From Typha latifolia (taxonomy: Eukaryota; Streptophyta; Magnoliopsida; Poales; Typhaceae): DNA of 64,000 nucleotides. How positions within the stretch are numbered: the stretch's first letter is position 1; each line of letters begins with the position of its first letter. The stretch is from assembly GCA_019914945.1 (NCBI GenBank), contig CM034111.1, positions 8,991,496 to 9,055,495 on the forward strand, in the 5' to 3' direction. Position numbers and translations under genes: made by a program. The notes beneath the pieces were generated by a model. It had not been told where the DNA came from. It saw nothing but the letters and a program-made list of their open reading frames with translations, and ran no database searches. Below are positions 9,350 to 22,081 of the stretch, one piece after another.

Positions 9350-12300
9350 ATGACAGGACCGAGTCAACCAACGTCTATGGGTGTGAATATGGGCTTGGCG
9401 GATGAACTTAGGGGCATGTTCCCAACATTGTTGCATAGAGTTGACGCAATGCAAAAGGATCACAATGATCTAAAGGAATATGTCATGAACCGATCGACTT
9501 CATCATCTCCTCGACGAAGATCGATGCCTCAAGAAGGACCAGCAGTGGGACCATACCAAACCGATACCCCACAGGTCCAGGTGTAACATGTTAATGTCAA
9601 TGATCCCCTCTTACCTATGCCTACAATTATCCCCCACCTCCGATACAAAACCCAAGACCGGTGGTGGTAGAACCCGAGAGGCGCGCGACACCGGTGCACT
9701 TTGTCGATGAGGAGGATTGGCACTTTGAGGATGAGGTTGATTCCTTCGGAGATGGTGATAGACGTGCTCGAGGATTTAGAGAAGGAGATCAACATATACA
9801 AAGTTTCAAACCTGAACCAAGGATCTTTCGCGAGTTCGACAATGCTATTCGGGGAAGAACTGCACGCTAGGATTTTCCAAAATTTCAAGGCGGTGATCCA
9901 ATGGATTTGGTATTTCATGTTGAATAATACTTCGATTGTCAAGGGACGGCGGAGGGCGCAAAGGTCCAGATGGCAAACTTTCACCTCTAAGGAACGGCAT
10001 TGCATTGGTATAGATCGGTTATTCGTGGTGGAGGATTTACCAGTTGGGCTGACTTTTGTAAGAGGATTATACGCAGATTTGGTACAGCGACATATGAAGA
10101 TTTTGCTGCCACATTAAGCAAGATGGTTCAGAGGACGACCTTTTTAAAGTACTAAGCTGAATTTGAAAGAGTTAGTAGTCGTTGTGAGCCACCTTGGCCC
10201 GAACCGACATTGATGAGCATATTTATTTCAAGGCTGCGAGAGGAGATACAGGCAGATGTTCGTGCTCTATGCCCTACCACTCTTGAGGAGGATTTTGAGA
10301 AGGCCGTGAGGATGGAGCAAAAACATAAGGCTCTCAAGATGGCAGTGAAAATAAGTTGGGGCAACCGAGGTGGGTAGTTTGCACCTACAACGCCAGCTGA
10401 AAATTCTGCAGGTTCAAAGACAACGGTTGCTAGTACTAAATCATGACCAACTTTGAAACCTTCTTTCAATGTTAGGGGAGGCACAAGACCCCCCGCCCCC
10501 ACGCCCCCGTTCGAACTCTCACACTTGCCTAGGTGGAGGAGCGAAGAGTGAAGGGTCTTTGCTTTTGATGCGATGAACGTTTCACCCCCGGCCATCGATG
10601 TTCCAAACCGATCGGGAGTGTGATGCTCATCAATGGTCTCGAGGAGGATGATGAGGTTGTTGATGATGGAGAGAGTCCTGAGGAGGTCCACGAGGAGGCC
10701 ATTGAGGAGGGCGCGGGGGAAGATATCCAAGCTAAAATATCGATGCATGCATATTCAGGTACTTTCGCGCTAAGGACATTATGGGTGGACGAACTCGTTA
10801 GAAAGCATTGTATGCACATCCTCATTGATTCCGGGAGTACACACAACTTTCTAGACGAGAGGTTAGTGAGGAGATTGGGTTTGGATGCTGAACCGACCAC
10901 GGGGTTTGACGCTATTTGAGATGATTGTGGACTTGTATCCATTGGCGCTGCAAGAACACGACATAATTATGGACTTGTATCCATTGGCGCTGCGAGGAGC
11001 AGACATTGTCCTTGGCACTCAGTGGTTACAGAGCTTGGGATCCGTCACTTTTGATTTCCGAAGCATGTGGATGAAATTTAAGCAAGAAACCAAAGATGTG
11101 CGGTTTGATGGTGTGCGGTCTTCATCGATTCCTATGATGCAGCTGATGGTGGGGTTGCCTTGTGCATATGATCTGGCCTATCTTCTTCAGTTAGGACCAG
11201 CAGGAGATGAGCCTCAAATGAGTTCAGGTACTACAATTGAATTGTCTAATTTATTAAATAACTTTTCAGGACTATTTGAGGAGCCATAGGAATTGCCACC
11301 AAGAAGAATGGTGGACCATCGCATAGAGATTATACTCGGGGCTGCATGGGCGAATGTGAGGCCATATCGGTATCCACATGTGCAAAAGGAAGTTATCTCC
11401 AAGATGATAGCCGAGATGTTGGAGCAAAGCCTCATTCAACAAAGTCATAGCTCATACTCATCGCCCGTGCTATTTGTGTGAAAGGACGGGACATGGCATT
11501 TTTGTGTTAACTATCGGGCACTAAATGCTATTACCGTCAAGGACCGGTATCCCATTCCGATTATAGAGGAGCTAATGGATGATCTTGTAGGGGCGACATT
11601 ATTCAGCAAATTTGTCTTGATGGCCGGGTACCATCAAATTAGAGTTCACCCGCGGATGTGCATAAAACTGCATTTCGGACTCCGGACGGGCATTACGAGT
11701 TCCGGGTGATGCCTTTTGGTCTCACCAATGCTCTAGCTCAAGGCCTCATGAATGATATATTTCGGTCTCTATTGTGAAGGCATGTCATAGTATTTTTTGA
11801 TGACATTTTGGTGTATAGTAGGACTGAATTGGAGCATTGGCGGTATTTGGAGGATGTGCTGAATTTGTTGAAGCAAAACCAACTCAAGATCAAGAAGTCC
11901 AAGTGACTATGGGGAGTACACAAGTGGAGTATTTAGGCCACATCATATCAGCAGAAGGTGTAGCGGTGGATCCTCAAAAGATAGCATGCATGACTGCTTG
12001 GCCTATTCCTACTAACACCACCGGATTGCGATGATTTTTGGGGCTGACTGGATATTATCACCGCTTCATCGCCGGGTATGGCGAGATCGCTGCTCCTCTC
12101 ACTTCTTTGTTGAAGAAGGACTCTTTTAGATGGATGGATAAAGCTATTACAGCCTTTAAAAAAGCTAAAAATAGTAATGACAACGGCGCCCGTTCTAGCT
12201 CTACCGGACTTCACCAAAGAGTTCGTTGTGGAATGTGATGCGTCGGGATTGGCATAGAAGCTGTACTAATACAAGGAGGGTGTCCCATAGCCTTTCTTAG

Positions 12301-14011
12301 TAAGGCTTTATCACAAAAATCTCAGCAATTATCGACTTATGAGAGAGAGATGTTGGCAATTTTGCATGCGGTGACACAGTGGAGGTCTTATTTGATCGGT
12401 AGGCGATTCATCATTCGAACTGATCAAATAAGTCTTCCATACTTTATGGGACAACGTATACACACTCCGGCATAGCAAAGATGGGTCCCAAAATTGCTGG
12501 GGTATGCTTATAAAATCCAATACAAGAAGGAAATGAAAAATAGAGTGGCGGATGCACTATCGCGTCAACCCGATACCGCCGAGCTTGCATTCTATTCTTC
12601 TCCTACCTTTCCCTTCCTTGACGCACTGAGGTATGCATGTACATCTGCCCCAGATGTTTTGAGATTGTTGCAGGAGGTGTTGGATGATACGGAGCGCCAT
12701 CCAGAGTTGGAGAATCGAGACGGTTTGCTGCTGGACTGTGGATGCTTTTGAGTGCCCGCAAATGATGAATTGCGGCAGAAATTGTTGGAGCACTTCCATC
12801 AAACTCCAGCGGCTGGTCATGAGGGTGTCTTGAAGACTTATAGGAGGATTTCTCAGAGTTTCACGTGGCTAGGATTGAGGCGAGATGTGAGGAGTTTTGT
12901 CCGTGCTTGCGAAGTCTATCAAAGGGCTAAGGCAACCACATTGAAATTGACCGGATTACTTTAGCCTTTACCTATACCAGATCTTGTTTGGAAAGACATT
13001 TCTATAGATTTCATAGAGGGTCTTCCGCTGGTACGTAATTATTCCGTTATTTTTGTGGTGGTTGACAAATTGAGCAAGTATGCGCACTTTTCAGCATTGC
13101 CACATTCATTTACAGCCAAGTCAGTGATTGAAATTTTTGTGAGAAATCTTGCTCAGTTACATGGCATGCCACGCATGATTGTCTCGGATCATTATCGCAT
13201 GATTGTCTCGGATCGTGATCATGTATTTATGAGCGACTCTTGGACAGAGTTTTTAAGATTACAGGGGACTCGATTGAACTTTAGTTCGGCCTACCATCCA
13301 TAGACGGACGACCAAACTGAGGTGGTCAATCGAGGCACTGAGCAGTATTCAAGGTGCTTTGTTGGAGAGATGCGAGACGATGGTTGGAGTCCTTACCGTG
13401 GGTGGAATGGTCTTACAACACCGCCTACCATAGCAGCATTGGCATGACTCCATTTGAGGCGATGTATGGACGCGCGGCTCCGACATTATGCGCTTATGAT
13501 CTAGTGGCATCTGCTGATCGGACGGAGGTGGACTTAGCTTTGATGGATTGAGACGCCACGTTGAGGAGGTCGTAGCCATCGGGAGTAGGAGTTCGACATC
13601 GGTAGTTGGGTGTTTGTGAGGGTATAGCCGTATCGACAGGTGACCTTGCGTCCGATGCGTAATCAAAAGTTAGCACGTCGCTACTTTGGTCTGTTTTAGG
13701 TGTTAGAGCGTATTGGTCCGGTTGCATATCATTTGGAGCTGCCGGAGGGGTCGAGAGTGCATCCTGTCTTCCATGTTTCAATGCTGAGGCGGCGAATTGG
13801 TGATCATGAGGTCATTGGACCAGCTCTACCAGAGCTATTGGAGGAGATAGAGATCGCAGAGCTAGTTCATGTGCTTGCTAGGCGTCAACGACGTCATGAT
13901 ACCAGATTAGAGATAGAGATTCTAGTTGAGTGGCTTGGCAAGTCATTCGATGAGGCGACATGGGAGTTAGAGACTGAATATCTTAAAGCATTTCCCGACT
14001 TTACACCTTGA
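9350..14011 (+). pseudogene. Element B gag-pol, with RT, RNase H, integrase and chromodomain
   Basis: The gag ATG is probably at 9350. The capsid core spans about 9871-10370 and the zinc knuckle about 10555-10610. The protease has a DSGSTHNF motif near 10826. RT runs about 11300-11830, with YRYPHVQKE, the VNYRALNAITVKDRYPIP word and the catalytic FFDDILVYS near 11794. RNase H lies at about 12225-12565 and ends VADALSR. The integrase has its HHCC domain at 12760-12960 and core at 12995-13400 with VVDKLSKYAHF and QTEVVNRG. A C-terminal module with HPVFHVSMLRR is near 13760, and a chromodomain with ILVEWLGKS and TWELE at 13870-14008. Many stops and frameshifts kill it. Two short internal duplications are visible: the GGACTTGTATCCATTGGCGC segment near 10928 and 10971, and ATGATTGTCTCGGATC near 13177 and 13199. 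Confidence 0.9.
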
Positions 14012-14038
14012 GGGCAAGGTGGGGGAAGCTTCGTGGGC

Positions 14039-14900
14039 TGATACACCTTGTTAGTTTTTTCTTATTGCATTAGTTGTTTGTTTTTATTAAAATAAAATTC
14101 CTGTATGTCGCATTCGAACACGGAAGGGCTCGCGCTCGAACGCCTACATCAAGTTCGCAAATACAGAGAATGTGAAAGGCGCGTCCGAATGTAGTGGGGT
14201 GCGTTCGAAAGCTTGTGGGCGTGTTCGAACACCTCATCGTGTTCGTACATACAGATAATGTTTTTTGTGTGTTCGAACATGATTAGGCACGTTCGAATGC
14301 GATCAACGGGAATCCTCTAGAATTAGGGTTAATTATTATTTTAGGACTTGTTGGCTAGCATCTATAAATATGTGGATGACAGCCAAATTTATTATGCTAT
14401 TGGATTATTAATTTTTTGCCTCCTATATTCTCTCTAATATCTCTACCGTAGTCTCCCTCCTCCCTCTTCACCATCCTTCCACCTCTACCGTTGGTAAAGC
14501 CTCTTCTAACTTCTAATCTCCCTCGACTATCGATTTCTCCATCTTCTTTGGGAACTCGACCACTTCTTCCCCTTCGTCTATATCTCTTAACCATATCCAC
14601 CATCCACCTTCATCTCCATAATCCTCCATAACTCTAACATCCACTCCACTCGTCACCACTACCATCACCCGCGTTCTTTCATGTTTTTGTCCTAGTTGCA
14701 GTTCGAAGCTGCGAAGGGAATAAATACGAAAATCGTATATCAGTGAGTTATGGATCTAATCCACTTTGTTTCGTAATTTTCTGACTATAGAAGAATATTT
14801 GACGAATATTTTCCCATGGTTGTGCGGACTGATTCTAATAATAAATTCAAATTTTGAAGGAATCATTTCGTAGCCTATCTTTTGGTACAAGAACCCATCA
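14039..14900 (+). repeat. 3' LTR of element B (right end uncertain)
   Basis: It starts TGATACACC after the purine-rich GGTGGGGGAAGC. It has several (G/A)TTCGAA words from 14113 to 14300, TATA box TATAAATA at 14363-14370 and a pyrimidine-rich leader. The end is placed near 14900 from loss of LTR character. TTGGTACAAGAACCC at about 14881 resembles a mutated PBS. Confidence 0.7.
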
Positions 14901-14989
14901 CCAAACAACAATAATTAATTTAACTCACACCATGTCTATCAATAAACTAACCGACTAACACAAACTGAAATTAATTTAAACCAAGACCT

Positions 14990-15900
14990 TCTTCGCTATG
15001 GACTCAATCTCTTTAGGCTCAGGCTCGGGTTTGGGCAAATATGCCGCTATAAACTCCACCAATCCAATTTGGGCTCTCAAGCTAGACACATGGAAGACCA
15101 AGTGAATTCATGAGGCCTTAGCAAGTCTAGCCTGTAAGCTATTGCTCCCACATTTTCTTGGACCTAAATTGGATTGAAAAATTAGCGGGCTAACATCTAA
15201 TTTTGAATAGGCTACACCAAAACTTGCTAATACGGTTGCAGCTAGATGTAGATCTAATTGCCTACTTCAAAACTTTGATATTGGCGCTTGTGATCATATA
15301 TTTATTTCATCAGTTCTGCTGCTAGGTGAATCTTGAGTTGCATGATAAAATGGCATGAATTTGAACTCATAATGCATGTCATGCATGCGGAAGGCGGTAT
15401 TGTGTATATCCTTGGGTCAAACTCGTATTTGATAGTAGTCGGCTCACAAATTCAATTTGCTAAAGTATGAGGCCCTTGTAAGTTCTGCAAAAGCTTCTTA
15501 ATGAATGGAAAGGATACCTATCATTCATGGTTGTGGCGTTGAGCGCACGGTAGTCCATGCAAAACTGCCACATTCTATCCTTCTTCCTCACAAGTAATAT
15601 TTGCGATGAGTAAGAACTTCAGGTTGGTTGGATAATCCCATTGCCCAACATCTTTTTCACCAATCTTGTGATCTCTTTTTTTTTTATGTAGGGGCACCTA
15701 CAAGGTTGTATATCCATTGATTTAGCCTCTAGGGTGATTATAACCTGGTGGTCTCATGGTCGAGCTAGAAGCATGCCGCTTGGCTCACTAAACACCTCGT
15801 TGAACACCTTCACTAGATGGGCCAGATAAGAGGGCATTTCATCCTCCTTTTTATGGTCCTCTAGGCTTTTGACCATCTATATAAAGAATCCATGGCAGCC
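14990..15900 (-). pseudogene. Ty3 pol remnant: RT plus integrase C-terminus
   Basis: On the minus strand, 15900-15370 gives a decayed RT start: FNEVFSEP, then FCMDYRALNATT and DRYPF words, typical of the Ty3 RT N-terminal half. Further along, at about 15240-15030, VGAIAYRLDL followed by a degenerate HPVFHVS-like stretch marks the integrase C-terminal (GPY) region. The middle of pol is deleted. There are many stops. Confidence 0.65.
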
Positions 15901-15901
15901 T

Positions 15902-16495
15902 TGTTAGTTTTTATTTCTAAATCCTCTAACATAAAATATTTATTCACGGAATAAATCTAGTTTTATATTTTTAAAAAATAAAATAAATATTATGTAATAT
16001 AAATAATAATAAAAAAATTAAGAAACTCTGGCCTGTGAGGTGTACCGAAGCGTAGCTGCCCTAAGGGAAAGTGGCACGTCCTCTATTCAAGGTTACTAGT
16101 CTATCTTTTCTCTAAGGTACAACTTAAAACTTTATTCTTGTGTTGCTAGGTAGCATAGTCCTTCAACACATCTCTGTGAGAATCACACTACTCCAATTTG
16201 AATAAAGTAATATATAAGAGAAAAGTGAAAGATAAAGGTAGCTAAAGCTTTCTATTTGACTTGAAATTTTATATTATTGTTGTTGTATTTCTCATGAACA
16301 AATGAGGTATTTATAGATATTTGAGGCCTTTTAAATTTCTTCAAAACCTGTAACCCCTCAAATAAATCAGCCCATTAACCATTTAAAATAACCATTATGA
16401 CCGTCGCAAAATTTTTAAAATTCTTGTAACCTTTGAGTTTTGAATTATTTTAATTACTAATTTTAAATTTAATTAAAATTCTAAAATTAATAACA
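15902..16495 (-). repeat. Probable Ty1/copia-type 3' LTR, minus strand
   Basis: On the minus strand a purine tract TTTGTGGGGAAT is followed by TGTTATTAATTTTAG at 16495. The candidate LTR ends CTAACA at 15902, giving a TGTTA...TAACA terminus of 594 bp. TATAAATA is on the minus strand at 16315-16308. The layout mirrors the plus-strand copia LTR at 19078. It interrupts the Ty3 pol remnant on its left. No second LTR was found. Confidence 0.55.
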
Positions 16496-18136
16496 ATTCC
16501 CCACAAAGGGATTTTAAAACACAAATATTTAAAATTCATTATATATATATATATATATATAAGATTATTAGATCGAATTTTTTGATACTATGTATTAGTG
16601 CTAAATACTTTACGGTTTGAACTTGCACTATGCAAGAATTGTATTAGATTGAGGATCAATGGTGGACTATGCCTTGAAAAGAAATTCTATGTATCAATCT
16701 TCTACAATCATGCACATAGTAGGAGGAGTACTTTGTTCCCATGCGCGGTAGTGCTATTTATAGTCATGCACTTGCCTTGATTATCATGAGAGTTATTAAG
16801 GATTTACCCAAGCAAGTCCCATAGTTGCGACATCACGACAGCTCTCACTTAGGTGAATCCTCAAAAGATGTCTATAACAGAACTCATCTCTCAAAAAATA
16901 ATAATTGCATTGGACTCGTTAAGAGATTAATTCAACTTGGGCTGTCATATAGAGCACTTCGGGAAAAATAATTCGTGCTCTTCACTATGTCCATCAACAG
17001 TTTTATTTTTACCCATCTTCACTTTTGGATAAATTCAATCATGTTGTAGGGATCCACTATTGGAACAATTATATGAACTTTATACACATACTCCTTGATG
17101 AAGGACCTTATCCTTTTTTAGACTATTTTGCCTTTACAAGTAATTAACTTGCATGCTATGTCAATATAAAGTCTGTAGATTTTAAAATTTTAATTTGGAT
17201 TTCACAACCCCCACATTTACAAATACTTTCATGTATTGTATAATGATAATTATCAAGTATGCATGTATAATAGTGATTTAAATAATCTCATTTAATTTTG
17301 TATAGCACTTCAATAATTTTATTTTTAACTATAAAAGAAAGTATTTCACATGCTATCATGGATATATCATGCACTTTAATATACACAATTTTGTTCTCAT
17401 ATTTTTTATATATATTTAAGCATATCATTACCATTAATAGTAATCAAAGCGAATACCACACACTATTTTGCATAAACATGCTTAATATTTTACTATCGCA
17501 TAGCAAAACAATATTTAACATTTAAAACCCCCATATTCTAGTCAATATTTAATATAAGACATGTCCAACATGGAATCTTAATTCTCATACTTAAGAATTA
17601 GCATATTGAATGTCCTTAAAAAATAATTCACATTAAAATTTAATATTTAATGGACTAGAATGTAATATGTTACAAACAAAAGGGTTTTTCTGTCAAAACA
17701 GTAGGATTATTTTTCTAATTTATGATCTCATTTTTTAATGTCTCACTTATAACTCCTTTTTTTTATGGTAATAAAAGTTCCCATAATTTCACCCATTTCT
17801 CAAATGGTGATGTGAATATCAAAATTATGATATTTTGAAAAATGCATAAAAGATATATTACAAGTGGACTAAATCATATATAATTGAAATCTAGTGTTTA
17901 AACTATAAATTTAGTCAACAGTTTACTTGAAATATAATTCAAATGCAAGACTAATAACTGCAACTATATATATGTAGTCTAATTTTAAGAACTGACTTAA
18001 AAGTAATTTTAATAAATACTGGTTTTAAACTCAAAATAAATTTTTTTTTCTGTCTAACATTCACAAAAAGTAATTTTCAAAATAGTAAGATCTAAAATAA
18101 AAATTTATCATGATAAGAGAATTACAAAATATCGAT
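16496..18136. other. AT-rich stretch, possible copia 3' leader remains; no gene
   Basis: Directly right of the minus LTR, 16560-16990 might be the untranslated 3' part of that element, but no RNase H or integrase motif was found. An AT dinucleotide run lies at 16541-16562. The rest is low-complexity AT-rich sequence without a supportable ORF. Confidence 0.4.
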
Positions 18137-18290
18137 CTTTAGCCCAAAAGGGAAGATCGTATCAAGCTGGTATCAGAGCTCCATAGCCAGAGGCGTGATC
18201 ATATCAAGCTGGTATCAGAGCCTTAGCCCCAAAGAGAAGATCGTATCAAGCTGGTATCAGAGCCTTAGCCCCAAAGAGAAGATCGTATCA
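18137..18290 (+). repeat. Orphan A-type LTR tail: three 42-bp PBS repeats
   Basis: PBS copies TGGTATCAGAGC begin at 18168, 18210 and 18252 (42-bp spacing), joined by the same spacers as in element A. The stretch ends GATCGTATCA at 18290, exactly the A LTR terminus. To the left only about 30 bp of LTR-like sequence remains. To the right copia RNase H sequence starts at once. Confidence 0.85.
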
Positions 18291-18515
18291 TGATAGTCAA
18301 AAGCCACTTTGTCACGGGTATATAGCAAATCATATAATGGAAAGTCGAGACATATAGGTCTTAGACATAATTCTTTGAGACAGCTATTAGAAGATGAAGT
18401 AATCACCGTGGATTACATTCGATCGTGCACAAATTTAGCGGATCCTTTGACTAAAGGCCTTAACAAGGATCTAATTAGAAAAACATCTTGTGAGATGAGT
18501 CTAAGACCAGTTGAA
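18291..18515 (+). pseudogene. Ty1/copia RNase H C-terminus fragment
   Basis: The open frame at 18309-18515 has the copia RNase H end: YNGKSRHIGLRHNSLRQLL, VDYIRSC, then NLADPLTKGL. This is the conserved tail of copia pol. Upstream pol is replaced by the A-type LTR tail. A frame slip lies between the junction and 18309, where the DSQ word is out of frame. Confidence 0.85.
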
Positions 18516-19077
18516 TAATATCACCAAAAGATGGCAACCCTACCTAAACTATGGATTTCCATGCTCTAGGTTCAAAGGGAAAAATAAATCTGGAGGGTGA
18601 TGATATAGCACACTATTTGGACCTACTCAGAAATTATTTGGTAAGTGCTATGTTCCTGTAATGAACATGTGAGGTTGAGTTAAACTCTTAATGGGTTCGT
18701 ATAATATGTGTATTTAATCTACAGGAGTATCTAGAAGAACTCTACCTATGTGAGTGCGAAGTCAGGCCGCTTATGTCGGAGTTTAGTCAACTCCTAGCAC
18801 ACTCGTGAAGTCGGGATCAGCGTATGGCCATTAATACGCCGCTGTGAAGAACATTGAGATTCTGATAAAGATATGTGTGAATTCTCCGGTTGTGTCGTAA
18901 AGTTTGTTAATTCAAGGACTTTATGTCTATTAACATTCTGATATAACTTTGAGAATTTTACACTACGTGAAAATTCAAACCATACGGTATTTTCACTTAT
19001 GTATCAATATCTTTGTGTAACAGCAAGCATATTTGAAATCAAAGTTATTGTTATTTATTTTAAAATAAGTGGGGGAT

Positions 19078-19575
19078 TGTTAGAAATATTAATATTTCTA
19101 TAGTGTTATTTTAAAATAAATAATTTTGTGAATAAATATTTTGATTAGACACCCTTTCATAATTATAACTATTTGTTAGTTATTTAACTACCATAACTAC
19201 TTTTTAGTTATCTAACTACTTTCTAGTTATCTAACTACTTTTTAGTTATATAACTACCATAACTAATTTTTAGTTATATAACTACCATAACTATTTTTTA
19301 GTTATATAACTACTCGCACCTTTTAGTTAGTGTCATTTCATTTTCTATAAATAGAAGATGGTGCTGTTATTTTGGAACATTTTTCTACAAATCTAAGTGT
19401 GCTTTGTTACAATTAACTATAGTTCAGATCAAGGTTCAATTTTGCGAGTTGCACCTTGATTCGTAACGGTCTTGTATCCCGAGAATAAATTGCCTTCGTA
19501 ATTTCCAGTCGCAACAAGTGGACGGCAAATTTGTTCAAGAGATAGATTTACCTTCGCCTGACCGTTGCAAGTGCC
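19078..19575 (+). repeat. Ty1/copia 3' LTR
   Basis: The purine tract AAGTGGGGGA (19068-19076) precedes TGTTAGAAATATT. The LTR start carries the perfect palindrome AGAAATATTAATATTTCT. U3 contains tandem units built on TTTTAGTTATATAACTACCA (about 19160-19310). TATA box TATAAATA is at 19346-19353. The right end is uncertain. Positions 18516-19067 are the untranslated 3' region of the same element. Confidence 0.75.
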
Positions 19576-20495
19576 TAGCCATTTGTTTTTCATTAATCTC
19601 CACTTTTAATTTCCTCCGACACCATCATCCATAACTCTAATCCTATCCTCTCTTTTTTCTAATTTTCCCCCATCCACGTCCATCCTGCATCCACTAACTC
19701 TTGATAATTATATTAGCCCAGCAAACTTTTGATCTAGCCATCCAAACGATGAGATCTTGGTTGCATTATATTCCTTACTTTTAGGAGAACAACATCCGAA
19801 TATTATATCATTTCAATAGGTAGATCCTCCAACATTGCCTTGGCAAGTTCCATCCTTAGTTGTGTCCAGAACTGCTTTTCGAATCAGTTCCATCTTGCTC
19901 GAGGGTTATCGTAATATTTATATGTAAATTTATTTTTATATTATTATCAGTGAGATATTATATGCCTATTGATATATCATGACTATGCCCAGGTCATCAG
20001 AGTACTTTACATGATTCCACAATTCCAAGCCATGGACTTAGTTTTGGATTATTTTCTCTTAAATTTTATTTAGCAATTAGTTTTGATCACTTTTAATTAT
20101 TTATAAATAAAAATATACATCTCTAAAAATCCCTATTTCTAAATACACGTGCCCCTCACATAGGCAGATTTCATATGATTTCCATATAATTTGTTGGTCA
20201 ATATTTCTACACAATATACAAGATAAAGCCTAAGATTCCCATAAATAATTCAAGCAAAAAAGAAACATAAAATACCACAGACCATAAATGTAAACTCCAA
20301 AGTACATATTCATATACCCCATCTGATATAAATTTTCGCGCATGGGCTATAATTCATCTAGCTTATTTTACCAAAATAAAATAAATTACTGAATTATAAA
20401 TAATCCTTGCTATCTCCTCCATGATCATCTACTAATCTAAAAGCATTTCTACTAAAAGGTGGTGTAAAGAATGATGCAACATGCTACATATATGC
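19576..20495. other. AT-rich intergenic sequence; nothing recognised
   Basis: No open frame, RNA gene or repeat boundary could be supported. A pyrimidine-rich stretch at 19600-19700 resembles leader sequence of the LTR families nearby. Confidence 0.4.
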
Positions 20496-21090
20496 TAACC
20501 ATAATCACAGCAATGCATCAGTACGACATGCTCATCAAATTTCTTATATATATTATTTCAAGCCCTACTAAGCCTATTTGCTCGAGCCGGGTTATGATCA
20601 AGCTTAGTTTTAGTGCCCTCGAATATGATGTCTTGGTTTTATTGTTGTGATGCTTATCGTTGTAATTGAGTAAAATACTTGTGTCAAAGAGCCTTCACTT
20701 TGTTCCTCCTCTTCTTCTTCTTCTGCCGTTGTACATTAGGTTTGTCTCATCTTCTTTCTCATATATATACATATACACACACACACACTAACCATAATCA
20801 TAATAATGCATCTATACGACATGCCCATCAAATTGCTTAATTATATTATAATTATTTCAAGTCCTACTAAGCCCATCTGATCGAGCCGGCTTATGATCAA
20901 GCTTAGTTTTAGCGCCCTCGGATATGATGTTTTGCTTTTATTATTGTGATATTTATTATTATAATTAAGTAAAATACTTGTGTCAAAGAGTCTTTCGCTC
21001 TGTTGCTCCTCTTCTTCGTATTATACATCAGGTTTGGTTTGTGTCATCTTCTTCCTCATATATATATATATATATATGTATACACACAGA
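20496..21090. repeat. Tandem duplication, about 293-bp unit
   Basis: TAACCATAATCA...GCATC(A/T)(G/A)TACGACATGC starts at 20496 and again at 20789. Both copies share GAGCCGG(G/C)TTATGATCAAGC and AAAATACTTGTGTCAAAGAG, and end in an AT or AC microsatellite. Divergence is moderate. There is no coding content. Confidence 0.8.
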
Positions 21091-21397
21091 TACTAGTTAT
21101 TTTGTTAATTTCTCTTCCATACACTCCCAAGCCCAACGTGCGTTTATTATGTAGCTTTTTTTTATGTCTTCTTATCCAAGTCGGATATGTCTTAATATTT
21201 TCTAAATTTAGCCTCGGTGGGCTGCTATCACTCCTTTTCCCAAGACCAAGGTGGATTATATTTTGACTGCATGCCATTTCGACTCATCTCCATACAAAAT
21301 TTTTAACTTTTCCTCTCCCTCCCCAGCCGCCGACGACTATGACGACGACGGAGACGATGATGATGATATATGTTGGTGACGATCGTCTAAAGGAAAG

Positions 21398-21458
21398 AAG
21401 AGATGGAGATGGAGATGGAGATGGGGACGGGGATGGGGATGGGGATGGGGATGGACAT
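21398..21458. repeat. GATGGA/GATGGG hexamer minisatellite
   Basis: Tandem GGAGAT then GGGGAT/GGGGAC units. The flanks are GC-richer than the surroundings, with ACGACGACGG-type triplets at 21335-21365. Confidence 0.85.
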
Positions 21459-21647
21459 CACCATAATTGAGTAGTGGGTCCCATGCATGTCGCTGGAGTG
21501 GGCATGGATGACCATCCAAAGCCGGGATGGTGGTATCACGTCACGTGAAATAATCGTGGAGGGAGGGTGTGCGAGCGCCGGGCGTCGCGATACCGCTCGC
21601 CTCACAACACTCCTCCTTCACGTGATAGGCAGCGTGTGAGAAGCCAC

Positions 21648-21715
21648 CCTCTTTTTCCCTCTCTTTTTTTCCCTCTCTTTTTTTCCCTCTCTTTTTTTCC
21701 CTCTCTTTTTTTTTT

Positions 21716-21773
<58 letters not shown>
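21648..21773. repeat. TTTTTCCCTC units running into a CT microsatellite
   Basis: Four to five CTCTTTTTTTCC units (21648-21716) are followed by about 28 CT dinucleotides (21717-21773). The long frames across it on both strands are artefacts of the repeat. Confidence 0.95.
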
Positions 21774-21776
<3 letters not shown>

Positions 21777-22081
21777 ATCTTTACAGCGACAAGGGATGAC
21801 GGCGACTGCAGCAAATAATATCTCTAATGAAAACGATTGCTTCAATCATACCACTATTTAGAACTATTTACTCCTCCTCCTCCTCTGCCTATCGCCTAAC
21901 CTGGAGGAACCATTTAGTATATACTATCCAAATAATTCTATCATAGCACTATTTACTACCTTTCTATTATAATTATAAATTTTATAGTTAAATTTTATTA
22001 ATAAAAAGAAGAACAAAAAAAAATTGCTATGAATTTATAATTCTAATTATTGAACACTTGCCTAACTATTTTATCGGGTAT

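Larger units (their letters stand above)
8679..14900 (+). mobile_element. Element B: full-domain Ty3 chromovirus, decayed
   Basis: LTR-like ends at 8679 and 14039 enclose gag, protease, RT, RNase H, integrase and chromodomain in the usual Ty3 order. The U3 regions share TTCGAA arrays with element A, and the proteins are alike, so B belongs to a related lineage that could have supplied RT to A. No TSD was found because the 3' LTR end is uncertain. Confidence 0.85.

Noticed and set aside
21567..21845. Overlapping open frames on both strands across the CT tract
   Set aside because: They consist of repeat-encoded Ser-Leu or Arg-Glu runs and have no gene features.
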